Assembly (NCBI GenBank): GCA_023212695.1
Contig: JALCCG010000014.1
Location: 1-64,000, forward strand
From: Sporisorium sorghi
Taxonomy: Eukaryota > Basidiomycota > Ustilaginomycetes > Ustilaginales > Ustilaginaceae
Direction: 5' to 3'
DNA length: 64,000 nucleotides
Part shown: piece after piece, positions 41,569 through 50,357 of the stretch
Position numbering within the stretch: position 1 is the first letter of the stretch
How the letters are laid out: the number at the start of each line of letters is the position of its first letter
Notes under the pieces: generated by a model
The model's database searches: none
What the model saw: the letters and a program-made list of their open reading frames with translations, nothing else
Told to the model about the DNA's origin: nothing
Made by a program: the position numbers and the translations under genes

Positions 41569-43393
41569 CCTCGCGCACCTCCTCGATATTATCGTGAATG
41601 ACAGGAATCTGAATGCGAACGGTCGTGCCCGCTTCCAGCTCACTCTGAAACTCCAGACCATACCGATGCCCATAATACAACCGGATACGATCGTGAACAT
41701 TTCGAACGGCTACACCGGAGCCGGCCGTATTGACAAATTTGGCGGGATTCTGCTCAGGCCATTCATCGTCCAAAATTCCTTCAACGACCTCGGGAGCCAT
41801 CCCCACCCCGTTATCCGCAACCGTCAGTTCCAACACGTCTCCTCGTACGGCTGCCGTTACGGAAATATGTCCCTGATCCACCAAATACTCGATGCCATGC
41901 ACGATAGCGTTCTCAATTAAAGGCTGAAGCACCAGCTTGAGGGTATAACAAGACTGTGACGCTTCATCGGCCTCGATTGTAAAATCAAACTTCTGTTTAT
42001 ATCTCATCTGTTGAATGGTCAAATAATGCCTTGCATGCTCCAGCTCTTCCTGTACGCTGATGGATGTTTTTCCTTTGCTCAGGCTCAAGCGAAACAGCTT
42101 CGACAAGGAGGTAATCATCGTAATGACCTCCTCCTTCTTGCTCATGCCCACCATGCGGACAACCGAATTCAAGGTGTTATATAAAAAATGCGGGTTGATC
42201 TGCGCCTGCAATGCTTCCAGTTCATACTTTCGCTTGGATTCCTGTTCCTTCACAATCTGTTGCATCAGCTGCCTGATCTTGTCCAGCATCAGATTGAATC
42301 GGCTGGACAGCTGCATGACTTCGAGCGGCCCCTGCATCGGGAGCTCTACATTGAAATCGCCCCGTTCCACCGCTTTCATGGTTCTGCCCATCCGGCGGAT
42401 AGGGCGTGTAAGCATTGCGGAGAGAATCAGCGACACGACGATGGCAAGCACCAGAACGATTGCGACAACCTGAACCAGATAGCGGTTGACCTCTTCTCTC
42501 GTGGTCATGATCTCGTCCAGATAAGACACACCAACGATTTTCCAGCCAATGTTAACCACCGACTTCACGGTGTTCAGCCGCTTGATCCCATCCGATTCGT
42601 CAATATAGCTGTCGGAGGATGTGAGCGCCCTCTCCACGCTCTCATTCCGAAGCCCCATATAGATTAACTGCTGCTGGGGATGATACACGATATTCCCGGC
42701 GCCTTCATCGATGATGTACGCATACCCCCGCTTCCCTAAACTGATACGGCTGCTAAGCTCATCAATGCTCTTGAAATTGATATCCACGAGCAGGATGACG
42801 TACATGGGCTCCCCATTATGAACGACCGTAATGCCTTTGCTCATTGTGACGACCCATTGAAACGTATTGTCGTACAGATTCTGCACATGGGGCAGCGAGA
42901 AGCTCAAATGATTTGACACCCTCATGGCCGAGTGAAACCAGCTCTGCTCCGTCACCCGGGCGCTTGGTTTGACCGGCACGGCCGGATGGTTCCGCAGCAT
43001 TTCTCCCTGCTCATTGAATAATGCGATGGAGACGATATCATCCCGGCTTCGCATGATCGTATCCAGCTGTTGGGTCACCTCTTCATCGTCCCATTGCCCG
43101 TCCGCGAGCATATTATCCTCGATAGCCCGGTACAGCTGCGCCATTCCATCCACATAATCCTCCAGATTATAGCTAACCTGATCGACAATCTGCTGGGCAT
43201 TCAGAAATACGCTTTGCTCTGCCGAGCGCGAGAATTTGTTGAAGAGCAGCACGGCTACGACAACCACAATGAGCAGAATAAATGCGGAGAACGACCACAT
43301 GATGATGGATTGTATGCTGTATGTGCGAAATCGCCTAACCCAGCGCTGCATGGCCGGCTTTGCCGAATATCGCTTGGAATACGTGATTTTCAC
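41561..43393 (-). CDS. YesM/LytS-type sensor histidine kinase
   Basis: 610-aa membrane kinase: TM1 at ~28-50, extracellular dCache-like sensor (about 55-305, including GKRGYAYIIDEGAGNIVYHP), TM2 (YLVQVVAIVLVLAIVVSLIL), HAMP, then the kinase region with phospho-acceptor His in ALQAQINPHFLYNTLNSV and N/G boxes LQPLIENAIVHGIEYL and VADNGVGM. The GTG at 43393 has GAGGGGG about 10 nt upstream and lies 8 bp after the regulator stop; an in-frame ATG at 43510 would lie deep in the regulator gene. Probably activated by the lipoprotein encoded next. Confidence 0.9.
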   Translation of the reverse strand: MKITYSKRYSAKPAMQRWVRRFRTYSIQSIIMWSFSAFILLIVVVVAVLLFNKFSRSAEQSVFLNAQQIVDQVSYNLEDYVDGMAQLYRAIEDNMLADGQWDDEEVTQQLDTIMRSRDDIVSIALFNEQGEMLRNHPAVPVKPSARVTEQSWFHSAMRVSNHLSFSLPHVQNLYDNTFQWVVTMSKGITVVHNGEPMYVILLVDINFKSIDELSSRISLGKRGYAYIIDEGAGNIVYHPQQQLIYMGLRNESVERALTSSDSYIDESDGIKRLNTVKSVVNIGWKIVGVSYLDEIMTTREEVNRYLVQVVAIVLVLAIVVSLILSAMLTRPIRRMGRTMKAVERGDFNVELPMQGPLEVMQLSSRFNLMLDKIRQLMQQIVKEQESKRKYELEALQAQINPHFLYNTLNSVVRMVGMSKKEEVITMITSLSKLFRLSLSKGKTSISVQEELEHARHYLTIQQMRYKQKFDFTIEADEASQSCYTLKLVLQPLIENAIVHGIEYLVDQGHISVTAAVRGDVLELTVADNGVGMAPEVVEGILDDEWPEQNPAKFVNTAGSGVAVRNVHDRIRLYYGHRYGLEFQSELEAGTTVRIQIPVIHDNIEEVREDD

Positions 43394-43400
43394 CTGTGTC

Positions 43401-45035
43401 CTACCCCCTCGCTTGCGCACGGTATTCCTTGGGTGATATACCAACCTGCTTCTTGAAGCAGAAGCTGAAATAATTCGGATCGGCATAACCGACGCGCTCT
43501 GCAATCTCAAAAGCCTTCAGATCCGAAGAACGCAGAAGCTCCTTCGCCGTTTCCATGCGCAGCTGCATTAAATACTGAACATACGTCATTTTGATCTCTT
43601 TTTTGAACACGCCGCTAAAATAGCCTGTACTGATGTGCAGCTGCATGCACAGCTTCTGCAGAGAAAGCTCGGGATCCACGTAATGCTCCCGGGTATATTG
43701 AAGCGCCTTCTCCACGATGTCTTTATAGGAGTGCTGTCTGGAGCTGGAAATATGCTTGCGGATGGTCAAACTGATGTCAAGAAGCCACGCTTTGGCTTCC
43801 TCCAGTCCGGAAAATTTAAAAATTTCAGCGTGCAGCTGAAACCCTGCCCCGAACAACTCCTCCATTTCAATTCCCGATTCCTTGGCTGTTCGCAATATGG
43901 AAGTGACCACTTCCAGCAGGTAGACCTGAACCTCATGAATGGTGCAGGAGGCACCAATCAGCTCATCAAATATGTGCGAAATCGCTTCACTCAACTCTTC
44001 CGCAGTACCCAGCTTCAGATTACGAATCAGAGCCTGCTCCTTCAGCTCATCCAGACGAACTCCCTCCTGCCTCGGGCTCTCCACATCATCAATGAAGATG
44101 ACTTTCTCGGCACCGAGAATCAGTCTGTAATCCAGTGCCAGCAGAGCATCTTGATAGGAATGCTTGAGATCGGACAGATGCCGAACCTTGGAGCCAACGC
44201 CTATCGTAACCGACAGCTTCAAGTAGTGAAGGACGCTTTTTAATAGACGGTCCAAAGTGACCTGCAGATCGTTAAACCATGCCTCATCCTCACGCCCGTC
44301 ATTCGCAGTCAATAACACAATGCTATCCTGATAGATGAATGCGCTTCCATAAGAAAGAGGATCCATGAGTTCTTTGGCTATGTTCAACATGGCGTGCAGC
44401 ATTAAATCCAGATCGCCTGAATGGCGCAGCGAGCTTGAAGAAGTCTTCTCCTTATCCTCAGCCGCCGGATACAAGGCCAATACCGACGCCAAATAGCAGG
44501 CTCCATTCGATGGAAGCCCATAGTTTCGAGTCTTCTCCTCGATAATCGTACGGGGTAATTTACGGGTGAGCAGCGATGCTAGGAACGATTCCCGAAGCAA
44601 GGGCAGACTTGTGCGGTAATGCTCCTTCAGCTGTCTTACATCCTCGCGTTCGGCAACCTCCCTATCGATTTTGTCTTTGATCTTATGCAATAGCTCCATG
44701 AAGCTGTCCGCAGAGAATGGTTTAAGCAAATATTCATCCACACGGAGCGTAATCGCTTGGCGGGCATAATCAAATTCATCGTAGCCTGTCAGTATGACAA
44801 TTTTGCATAGCGGCTGATGCTCCCGAAGCCATGCGGCTAACTGAAGTCCGTCCTGAAATGGCATACTGATATCAGTAATGACAACATCCGGCTCGAGTCG
44901 CTCTGCAAGTTCCACAGCCTCTCTTCCGTTCTCCGCCGTACCCTCGATGGTGAATCCGCATGCTCCCCAGTGTATTTCCTGAACGAGCCCTTCCCGCACA
45001 TCGGCTTCATCATCCACTAACAGCACTTTATACAA
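43401..45035 (-). CDS. YesN-type AraC response regulator (long form)
   Basis: 544-aa regulator: receiver domain with Asp8/Asp9 and phospho-acceptor Asp55 (VITDISMPFQDG), and LLKPF; a middle region of about 300 residues typical of long YesN proteins; C-terminal AraC domain with LSLQKLCMQLHISTGYFSGV and AFEIAERVGYADPNYFSFCF. Begins with TTG at 45035, supported by GGAGGGG 6 nt upstream. First gene of the regulator-kinase-lipoprotein set that precedes mglBAC. Confidence 0.93.
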   Translation of the reverse strand: MYKVLLVDDEADVREGLVQEIHWGACGFTIEGTAENGREAVELAERLEPDVVITDISMPFQDGLQLAAWLREHQPLCKIVILTGYDEFDYARQAITLRVDEYLLKPFSADSFMELLHKIKDKIDREVAEREDVRQLKEHYRTSLPLLRESFLASLLTRKLPRTIIEEKTRNYGLPSNGACYLASVLALYPAAEDKEKTSSSSLRHSGDLDLMLHAMLNIAKELMDPLSYGSAFIYQDSIVLLTANDGREDEAWFNDLQVTLDRLLKSVLHYLKLSVTIGVGSKVRHLSDLKHSYQDALLALDYRLILGAEKVIFIDDVESPRQEGVRLDELKEQALIRNLKLGTAEELSEAISHIFDELIGASCTIHEVQVYLLEVVTSILRTAKESGIEMEELFGAGFQLHAEIFKFSGLEEAKAWLLDISLTIRKHISSSRQHSYKDIVEKALQYTREHYVDPELSLQKLCMQLHISTGYFSGVFKKEIKMTYVQYLMQLRMETAKELLRSSDLKAFEIAERVGYADPNYFSFCFKKQVGISPKEYRAQARG

Positions 45036-45154
45036 TGCGACCCCTCCTGTTTTCGTCCGTTAATAGTCTTAATGGATCTAAAAAGATCTTACATCGCCGT
45101 CCTGCAATTTGGAATGTCTGACTTTTACGTTTTTTTCAAGCCGTTACAAAGTTA

Positions 45155-45222
45155 CAAAAAAAGAACGAATGTGCCTCTGATCAAACAGGTGGATTCCTGT
45201 TCTTAGAGTCATCATTCGTTCT
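45155..45222 (-). terminator. Intrinsic terminator of the MATE gene
   Basis: On the minus strand agaacgaatg pairs with cattcgttct around a long loop with its own partial pairing, followed by seven T. Confidence 0.75.
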
Positions 45223-45246
45223 CCGTTATCCATTGAATCTTGTTCC

Positions 45247-46605
45247 TTAAGCATGAACCGGTATCGATGTAGATGCAGCGGGCTTGCTCAACCTCTTGAT
45301 ACTCATATAATAGGCGATGCCGAGCGGGATGACTGCACCTAACCATGCCAGCGGATTAGCCAGGCTTGCACCGAGGAAACCGATCTGTGCGGTCAGGAAG
45401 ATGGCAGCCAGAACGCGCATGATCAGCTCCATAATGCCTGCCACCGTTGGAATAAAGCTCTGTCCCAAGCCTTGGAGGGTGAAGCGGTATATAAACAACA
45501 GCGACAGGAGTAAATAGGTGCTTCCGTTCGATAAGAAGTACAGCCTGCTGAGCGATAGCAATTCCTCCTGACCCTGACCGACAAACAGACTGACCGCGGC
45601 AGGACCCGCGAATATGACCAGCAATCCCACGGCGATGCTGAACGATCCCGAGAGCCAAATGCACTGTTTAACCCCCAGCCTGATTCGATCTATACGGTTT
45701 GCCCCATAATTCTGAGCCGCAAACGTTGCCATTGTAATGCCAAAGGAGCTCATAGGCTGGGTCGCGAGCATATCAATTTTCTGAGCTGCGGTGTATGCAG
45801 CTACGGCGGTTGCACCGAGTCCATTCAGCGTAATCTGAAGAATGATGGCTCCGATCGCAATGATGGAGGCTTGGAAGCCCATGGGAAAGCCGATCCACAT
45901 ATGCTGGCGGATAAATGTCCAGTCTATGGACCAATCCGCGTTCTTGAACTGCAGCAGCGGTACTTTTTTGTGAATATAGATCAGACACAGCAAGCAGGAG
46001 AACAGCTGTGATACAACCGTCGCAAGTCCTGCTCCTGCTACGCCCATCTTGAATACAAGAATAAACAGCAGATCCAGTACAATATTCAGAATGCTTGCAA
46101 CCACTAAGAAGAGCAGCGGCGTTCGGCTGTCCCCTAGCGCTCTGAGCAGATTGGCCAACAAGTTGAACAGAACGGCTGCGCCAACACCCCAGTTGATAAC
46201 AATCAAATAGGAGTAGGCATCATCCAATATTTCAGCCGGCGTATTCATCATCTCAAGCACCGGTCTCGTAAACATCACACTGACAACGGTTAGAAAAATG
46301 GTGAAGACAAGGCTGATCCAGATGCTCGTGCCGACACTTTTACGGATACCTGCGATATCTTTTGCACCGAAGCGCTGAGCCGTTATGATGGACAATCCTG
46401 CAGTCAAGCCTTGAGCAAAACCGATGACAAAGAACAAAATGCTGCCTGTCGAACCTACGGCTGCAAGTGCGTCCACCCCAATCGTCCGTCCCACGATGAG
46501 TGTATCTGCCATATTGTAAAATTGCTGAAAAACATTACCGATTAAGAGCGGTATCGTAAACATCACGATCAGCTTGATCGGACTTCCCTGTGTCATATCT
46601 CTCAT
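45247..46605 (-). CDS. MATE family efflux transporter
   Basis: 452-aa membrane protein with about 12 hydrophobic helices in two similar halves, as in the DinF/NorM superfamily. The start MTQGSPIKLIVMFTIPLLIG and the segments NVFQQFYNMADTLIVGRTIG, GSTGSILFFVIGFAQGLTAG and QNYGANRIDRIRLG are typical. Exports organic cations or drugs using Na+ or H+; substrate not inferable. The ATG at 46605 has AGGAGA upstream; a 47-codon open extension has no support. Single gene, ended by the terminator at 45155-45222. Confidence 0.92.
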   Translation of the reverse strand: MRDMTQGSPIKLIVMFTIPLLIGNVFQQFYNMADTLIVGRTIGVDALAAVGSTGSILFFVIGFAQGLTAGLSIITAQRFGAKDIAGIRKSVGTSIWISLVFTIFLTVVSVMFTRPVLEMMNTPAEILDDAYSYLIVINWGVGAAVLFNLLANLLRALGDSRTPLLFLVVASILNIVLDLLFILVFKMGVAGAGLATVVSQLFSCLLCLIYIHKKVPLLQFKNADWSIDWTFIRQHMWIGFPMGFQASIIAIGAIILQITLNGLGATAVAAYTAAQKIDMLATQPMSSFGITMATFAAQNYGANRIDRIRLGVKQCIWLSGSFSIAVGLLVIFAGPAAVSLFVGQGQEELLSLSRLYFLSNGSTYLLLSLLFIYRFTLQGLGQSFIPTVAGIMELIMRVLAAIFLTAQIGFLGASLANPLAWLGAVIPLGIAYYMSIKRLSKPAASTSIPVHA

Positions 46606-46840
46606 GTTATTTCTCCTATGCCTGTAGAGCGTTCTATTTATATGTTGAAATGAATCCCGTGATAAGGCCCCAAATGATGGGATTATCGGGATGTGGACCA
46701 TCGTATTCCTGTGTATCTTATCATGAACGATCGTAAATTTCTGCATATTTATTATTAATTTTTAAATTACATATACTCGTCTCGGCACCACGGCACGGCA
46801 ATAGCGAAACGGATGCTCGCGGCTGCTTCCTATAGAAATA
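46606..46840 (-). other. Leader/promoter region of the MATE gene, no gene seen
   Basis: A hairpin (tcccgataa ... ttatcacggga on the minus strand, 46655-46691) lies about 50 nt before the MATE start. It does not match any riboswitch consensus I know (guanidine-I, yjdF and preQ1 considered). No open frame with a ribosome binding site. Confidence 0.4.
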
Positions 46841-46866
46841 GGCCAACCGGGAAGTGCCGGTTGACC
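46841..46866 (-). terminator. Terminator of purT
   Basis: A 10-bp stem with one mismatch (ggtcaaccgg / ccggttggcc on the minus strand) with a 6-nt loop is followed by tatttctat. The weak T tract makes it moderate. Confidence 0.55.
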
Positions 46867-46915
46867 TTAGAGCATGATCAAGAGGGACAAGCAAGAAGGG
46901 TTACACTTTAAGCGT

Positions 46916-48076
46916 TTAAACTTCTTCTACAGCAAGCATCTCCCATGCTTTTTTTGCACGTGAACGTGCCTCTTCTACATGGCTGGCCGTGGACAGCGCA
47001 ACCGCGACGCGTCTTCCGACCTTGGTTACAGGCTTGCCAAAAATGCGCAGCTGAGTGTTCGGAACGGCAAGTGCCCGCTCAGCACCGGTAACCGTATAAT
47101 GTTCCAGCTCTTTCGGTGCTTTCAACGGCCGGCTGGCTCCAGGCGTGATCCATTCGATCTCGGGTATCGGATACCCGAGAATGGCACGTACATGAAGCGC
47201 AAATTCGGACAGGTTTTGTGTGACAAGCGTAACCAAGCCGGTATCATGCGGCCTTGGAGATACTTCACTGAAGTACACTTTGTTCTCGGTCAAGAACAGC
47301 TCTACCCCAAACAATCCGAACCCGCCAAGCTCGTCCGTAATCGCCTTTGCTATACCTTTGGCTTCCTCAATCTGCTCTTCCGACATGTTATGCGGCTGCC
47401 AGGATTCGATGTAGTCTCCACTCTCCTGGATATGCCCGATTGGCGCGCAGTAGTTTGTCCCACTCACAGAGCGAACCGTCAGAAGTGTAATCTCGGATTG
47501 AAACGTAATAAATTCCTCAATGATCACTCTCCCGTTCTGCACCCGGCCGCCTTCCATGGCAATATTCCAGCAGGACGCGATCTCATCTTCTGAGCGGCAG
47601 ACACTCTGGCCTTTTCCGGAAGAGCTCATAAGCGGTTTAATGACACACGGAAATCCCATCTCCCGCACAGCCTGAACAAACTCCTCATACGTATCGGCAA
47701 ACCGATAACCCGCAGTCGGCAGCCCCAGCTTCTCCGACGCCAGTCGGCGGATGCCTTCCCGATCCATCGTCAGTTTCGCGGCTCTCGCGGTAGGAATAAC
47801 GCGGTATCCCTCTTCCTCCAGCTTCACAAGCTCCGACGTTGCCAGTGCTTCAATCTCGGGAACGATCAAATCCGGCTTCTCCTGCTCTATGATCTCGCGC
47901 AGCTTATCCCCATCCAGCATATCAATGACATAACTGCGATGGGCGACATGCATGGCGGGAGCATCGGCATAACGATCAACGGCGATGGTTTCAACGCCCA
48001 GTCTCTGTGCCTCGATGACAACCTCTTTTCCCAGTTCTCCTGATCCTAGCAGCAGTATTTTCTTCGTTTTCAACAT
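46916..48076 (-). CDS. purT: Formate-dependent GAR transformylase
   Basis: 386-aa ATP-grasp enzyme making N-formylglycinamide ribonucleotide from formate, ATP and GAR in purine synthesis. It has the N-terminal preATP-grasp [20 protein letters not shown]; the ATP-grasp core has [22 protein letters not shown] and [27 protein letters not shown]. Length and motifs agree with E. coli PurT. GGGG lies upstream of the ATG at 48076. Under a ZTP riboswitch with its own terminator, so expressed when ZTP signals folate/formyl shortage. Confidence 0.96.
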   Translation of the reverse strand: MLKTKKILLLGSGELGKEVVIEAQRLGVETIAVDRYADAPAMHVAHRSYVIDMLDGDKLREIIEQEKPDLIVPEIEALATSELVKLEEEGYRVIPTARAAKLTMDREGIRRLASEKLGLPTAGYRFADTYEEFVQAVREMGFPCVIKPLMSSSGKGQSVCRSEDEIASCWNIAMEGGRVQNGRVIIEEFITFQSEITLLTVRSVSGTNYCAPIGHIQESGDYIESWQPHNMSEEQIEEAKGIAKAITDELGGFGLFGVELFLTENKVYFSEVSPRPHDTGLVTLVTQNLSEFALHVRAILGYPIPEIEWITPGASRPLKAPKELEHYTVTGAERALAVPNTQLRIFGKPVTKVGRRVAVALSTASHVEEARSRAKKAWEMLAVEEV

Positions 48077-48137
48077 CGTTGTGATATCCCCTTTTTTTCA
48101 TAGTTTCAGAGATGATAGAAGTCATTAGAATAATAAA

Positions 48138-48238
48138 AGAGGTAAGAGAATAAGCTTCCCTTACCTCTGCCCAGGCGTACGGCCGTTGTCATCCATGTGC
48201 TCCCTCATGGTCCCCCATGCTACGCCAGTCACACATAA
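48138..48238 (-). ncRNA. ZTP (pfl) riboswitch with terminator
   Basis: On the minus strand, 48238 to 48168 carries the pfl consensus in order: gtgactggcg, ggggaccatgagggagc, a variable arm, and ccgtacgcctgggc. It is followed directly by the terminator stem agaggtaag / cttacctct (48138-48168) and ttttatta. It lies just upstream of purT, a known ZTP target gene. Binding of ZTP/ZMP should disrupt the terminator and turn purT on. Confidence 0.93.
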
Positions 48239-48258
48239 ACCTATACATTGTTAGCTAA

Positions 48259-48287
48259 ATCATACTTAATCTTTCCCTTAAATGCAA
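48259..48287 (-). promoter_or_regulatory. Promoter of the purT riboswitch transcript
   Basis: Minus strand TTGCAT (48282-48287), 17-bp spacer, TATGAT (48259-48264). Transcription would begin about 15 nt before the aptamer. Confidence 0.7.
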
Positions 48288-48308
48288 TATCATCGGACAG
48301 AGCTTTTT

Positions 48309-49184
48309 CTAGGGTTTGGATATCATCATATCGATGAAATCTCTCTGCGCATGCGAGATCCATTTCTTAGGATGTATCACCATCTGTATGTCCAGTCGGA
48401 TATCCGGATGGATAAAGGGAAGAACAGCCAGCTCTCCCCGCTTGATTTCCGCTTCGGCTACCATGCGGGGCAACAGCGAAATCCCCGAACCGGACATGAC
48501 ATAGCGCTTAATCGCTTCGGGATTGCCTAATTCCAATCCTATACGTAAGGGAACGCCGCGGGCACGAAGGACCTTTTCCAGCATGATACGATAATTGCAG
48601 CTATCCTCGGTCATAATCCATTCTACATCAGCCAGATGTTCAAGCTTAATGACGGGATGAACATGCAGAGGATGATTCGGGTGAGCGACCAGTAATAGAG
48701 GTTCCTCCCTGATTCGAATCCATGTTAAGGATGAATCAGACGGGTTATGTTCCAGCATGAGACCCATATCGTACTCGCCTTCCCTCACTTTACTCACAAT
48801 GCGGTCTTCACGATCTGGCTGCAAACGAATGGAAAGATCCTCATATTGATGTCTCAGCCGATGTACGACCGGCGGAAGAAAATAAGCGGCTAACGAATCG
48901 ATGGTCCCTATCGATAAGGTGCCCCCGCCTTGTTTGGTCAGCTTTTCCTTCGACTGTTGGAACAGATCCAGCATCTGAACTGCATACTTCAGAAGCTCCT
49001 CTCCGGACTTCGTCAACCGCAGACCTTTGCCGTATCGCTCAAACAGCTTGACGCCATATTCCTTCTCCAGCTTCTGAATCTGAGTGGTTACGCTGGATTG
49101 AGCATATCCTAACTCCTCCGCAGCTTTCGTGAAACTTTGACGATTCGCCACTTCCTTGAATGTTTGCAGGTAGATGAGTTCCAT
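48309..49184 (-). CDS. LysR-family transcriptional regulator
   Basis: 291-aa regulator: N-terminal winged helix (residues 1-60, FTKAAEELGYAQSSVTTQIQKL as the helix-turn-helix), linker helix, and a two-lobed effector domain (about 90-290, LSIGTIDSLAAYFLPPVVHR to PRMVAEAEIKRGEL). It is divergent from the dapA-like gene, with two palindromes between them that contain LysR-type ATC-N9/10-GAT sites. It therefore probably controls that gene and itself. Effector unknown. Confidence 0.92.
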   Translation of the reverse strand: MELIYLQTFKEVANRQSFTKAAEELGYAQSSVTTQIQKLEKEYGVKLFERYGKGLRLTKSGEELLKYAVQMLDLFQQSKEKLTKQGGGTLSIGTIDSLAAYFLPPVVHRLRHQYEDLSIRLQPDREDRIVSKVREGEYDMGLMLEHNPSDSSLTWIRIREEPLLLVAHPNHPLHVHPVIKLEHLADVEWIMTEDSCNYRIMLEKVLRARGVPLRIGLELGNPEAIKRYVMSGSGISLLPRMVAEAEIKRGELAVLPFIHPDIRLDIQMVIHPKKWISHAQRDFIDMMISKP

Positions 49185-49194
49185 CTCGCTCTCC

Positions 49195-49236
49195 TTATCA
49201 ATAATATTGATAATAATTATCTATTATTATAGATAA
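49195..49236. promoter_or_regulatory. Two palindromic operators, probable LysR sites
   Basis: TTATCAATA-A-TATTGATAA (49195-49213) and TTATCTAT-TATT-ATAGATAA (49217-49236) are both perfect inverted repeats, with centres about 22 bp apart, or two helical turns. The first contains the classic T-N11-A LysR box. They lie between divergent lysR and dapA. Confidence 0.7.
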
Positions 49237-49295
49237 CACTGATCCTGATTGCCATGATACAGTATAACCACAACCAATGAAATGGAGGAAGGGCC

Positions 49296-50189
49296 ATGTT
49301 GAATGAGCAGCAGCTGCATGGAATTTATGTGCCTGTCATTACACCCTTTTCACAGGATTATGAGCTGGACCTTATTTCGTATCAACGTTATGTAGAGAAC
49401 TTGTTAACCCATGACATTCAGGGTTTGGTCATCAACGGTACGACCGGCGAGGCGCCAACGGTTACGTGGGATGAGGTTGTTCGGCTTACAGGGGAAACCC
49501 GGAGAATTCTGGGCAAGCGGCAATTGCCGCTGGTCATCGGTACAGGAACGAACGATACGGTCTCCAGCGTGAAACGGACGGAACAAGCAGCGCTTATCGG
49601 TGCCAATGCCGTATTGGTAGTCACACCATACTACAGCCGTCCTTCAATAGAAGGGATCATGGAACACTTCCGTCAAGTGTCCGAGGTCGGTATACCGGTT
49701 ATCTTATATGAAGTTCCTTCGCGTACAGGTATCCGGCTGCCGGTCGATGCCATAAGAAGAATCATGGATCTGCCTGGTGTGATTGGCATGAAGGATAGCA
49801 CCTCAAGTACGGAGTTAATGAAGGAATTATCACAGAATCGTACGAAGCCTGTTCTATGCGGGGATGATATTCACTTCCAGGAAATGCTGTATCATGGCGC
49901 TTCCGGCGGGATTCTGGCGTCTGCCAACGTGAATACCGAGGCCTACATTCGCATGTATCAATTAGCTGCCCAAGGGGACTATTTTCGGTCTGAACTGGAA
50001 TTTGAAGTGCTGATTCCGTGTATTCAGAAGCTGTTCGCAGAATCTAATCCCGCTCCACTCAAATGGCTGCTCGCCAAGCAAGGGATCATCTCTAATGACA
50101 CTCTTCGTCTGCCGATGGCACCCATTTCAGAGGAGCTAAAGCTATCCTTTGAAAAGGTCCTGCGAAATCTGTTCTTTCACACGCGTTGA
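49296..50189 (+). CDS. dapA: 4-hydroxy-tetrahydrodipicolinate synthase
   Basis: 297-aa class I aldolase-type TIM barrel condensing pyruvate with aspartate semialdehyde. All residues defining true DapA are present with a constant offset of +5 from E. coli: Thr49-Thr50 in NGTTGE, Tyr112 in VTPYYSRP, Tyr138 and Arg143 in LYEVPSRTG, and Schiff-base Lys166 in GMKDSTSS. The arginine that holds the semialdehyde carboxylate favours lysine/diaminopimelate synthesis over sialate or KDG aldolases. It stands alone, away from asd or dapB, and is controlled by a divergent LysR gene, which is unusual for a housekeeping copy. Confidence 0.9.
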   Translation: MLNEQQLHGIYVPVITPFSQDYELDLISYQRYVENLLTHDIQGLVINGTTGEAPTVTWDEVVRLTGETRRILGKRQLPLVIGTGTNDTVSSVKRTEQAALIGANAVLVVTPYYSRPSIEGIMEHFRQVSEVGIPVILYEVPSRTGIRLPVDAIRRIMDLPGVIGMKDSTSSTELMKELSQNRTKPVLCGDDIHFQEMLYHGASGGILASANVNTEAYIRMYQLAAQGDYFRSELEFEVLIPCIQKLFAESNPAPLKWLLAKQGIISNDTLRLPMAPISEELKLSFEKVLRNLFFHTR

Positions 50190-50207
50190 GCAGTAAGTTG
50201 CTCTAAG

Positions 50208-50241
50208 AAAAAGGCAAGGAGGATTTGTTGCCTTGCCTTTT
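50208..50241 (+). terminator. Terminator of dapA
   Basis: An 11-bp stem (aaaaggcaagg / ccttgcctttt) with an 11-nt loop is followed by tctgt; the T run is part of the right arm. Confidence 0.75.
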
Positions 50242-50357
50242 CTGTATGGCGGGCAGCCAAAGCCAAAGATCAATAGAATAGGATTGATGAAAGATAGGGA
50301 CCAACATATAATATGGGTAACTTCGATCCTTGCAGATATTTGAGAGGAGACTTGCAG

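Noticed and set aside
46655..46691. Possible riboswitch upstream of the MATE exporter
   Set aside because: Only a simple stem is visible. The conserved blocks of guanidine, preQ1, yybP-ykoY or yjdF motifs were not found.
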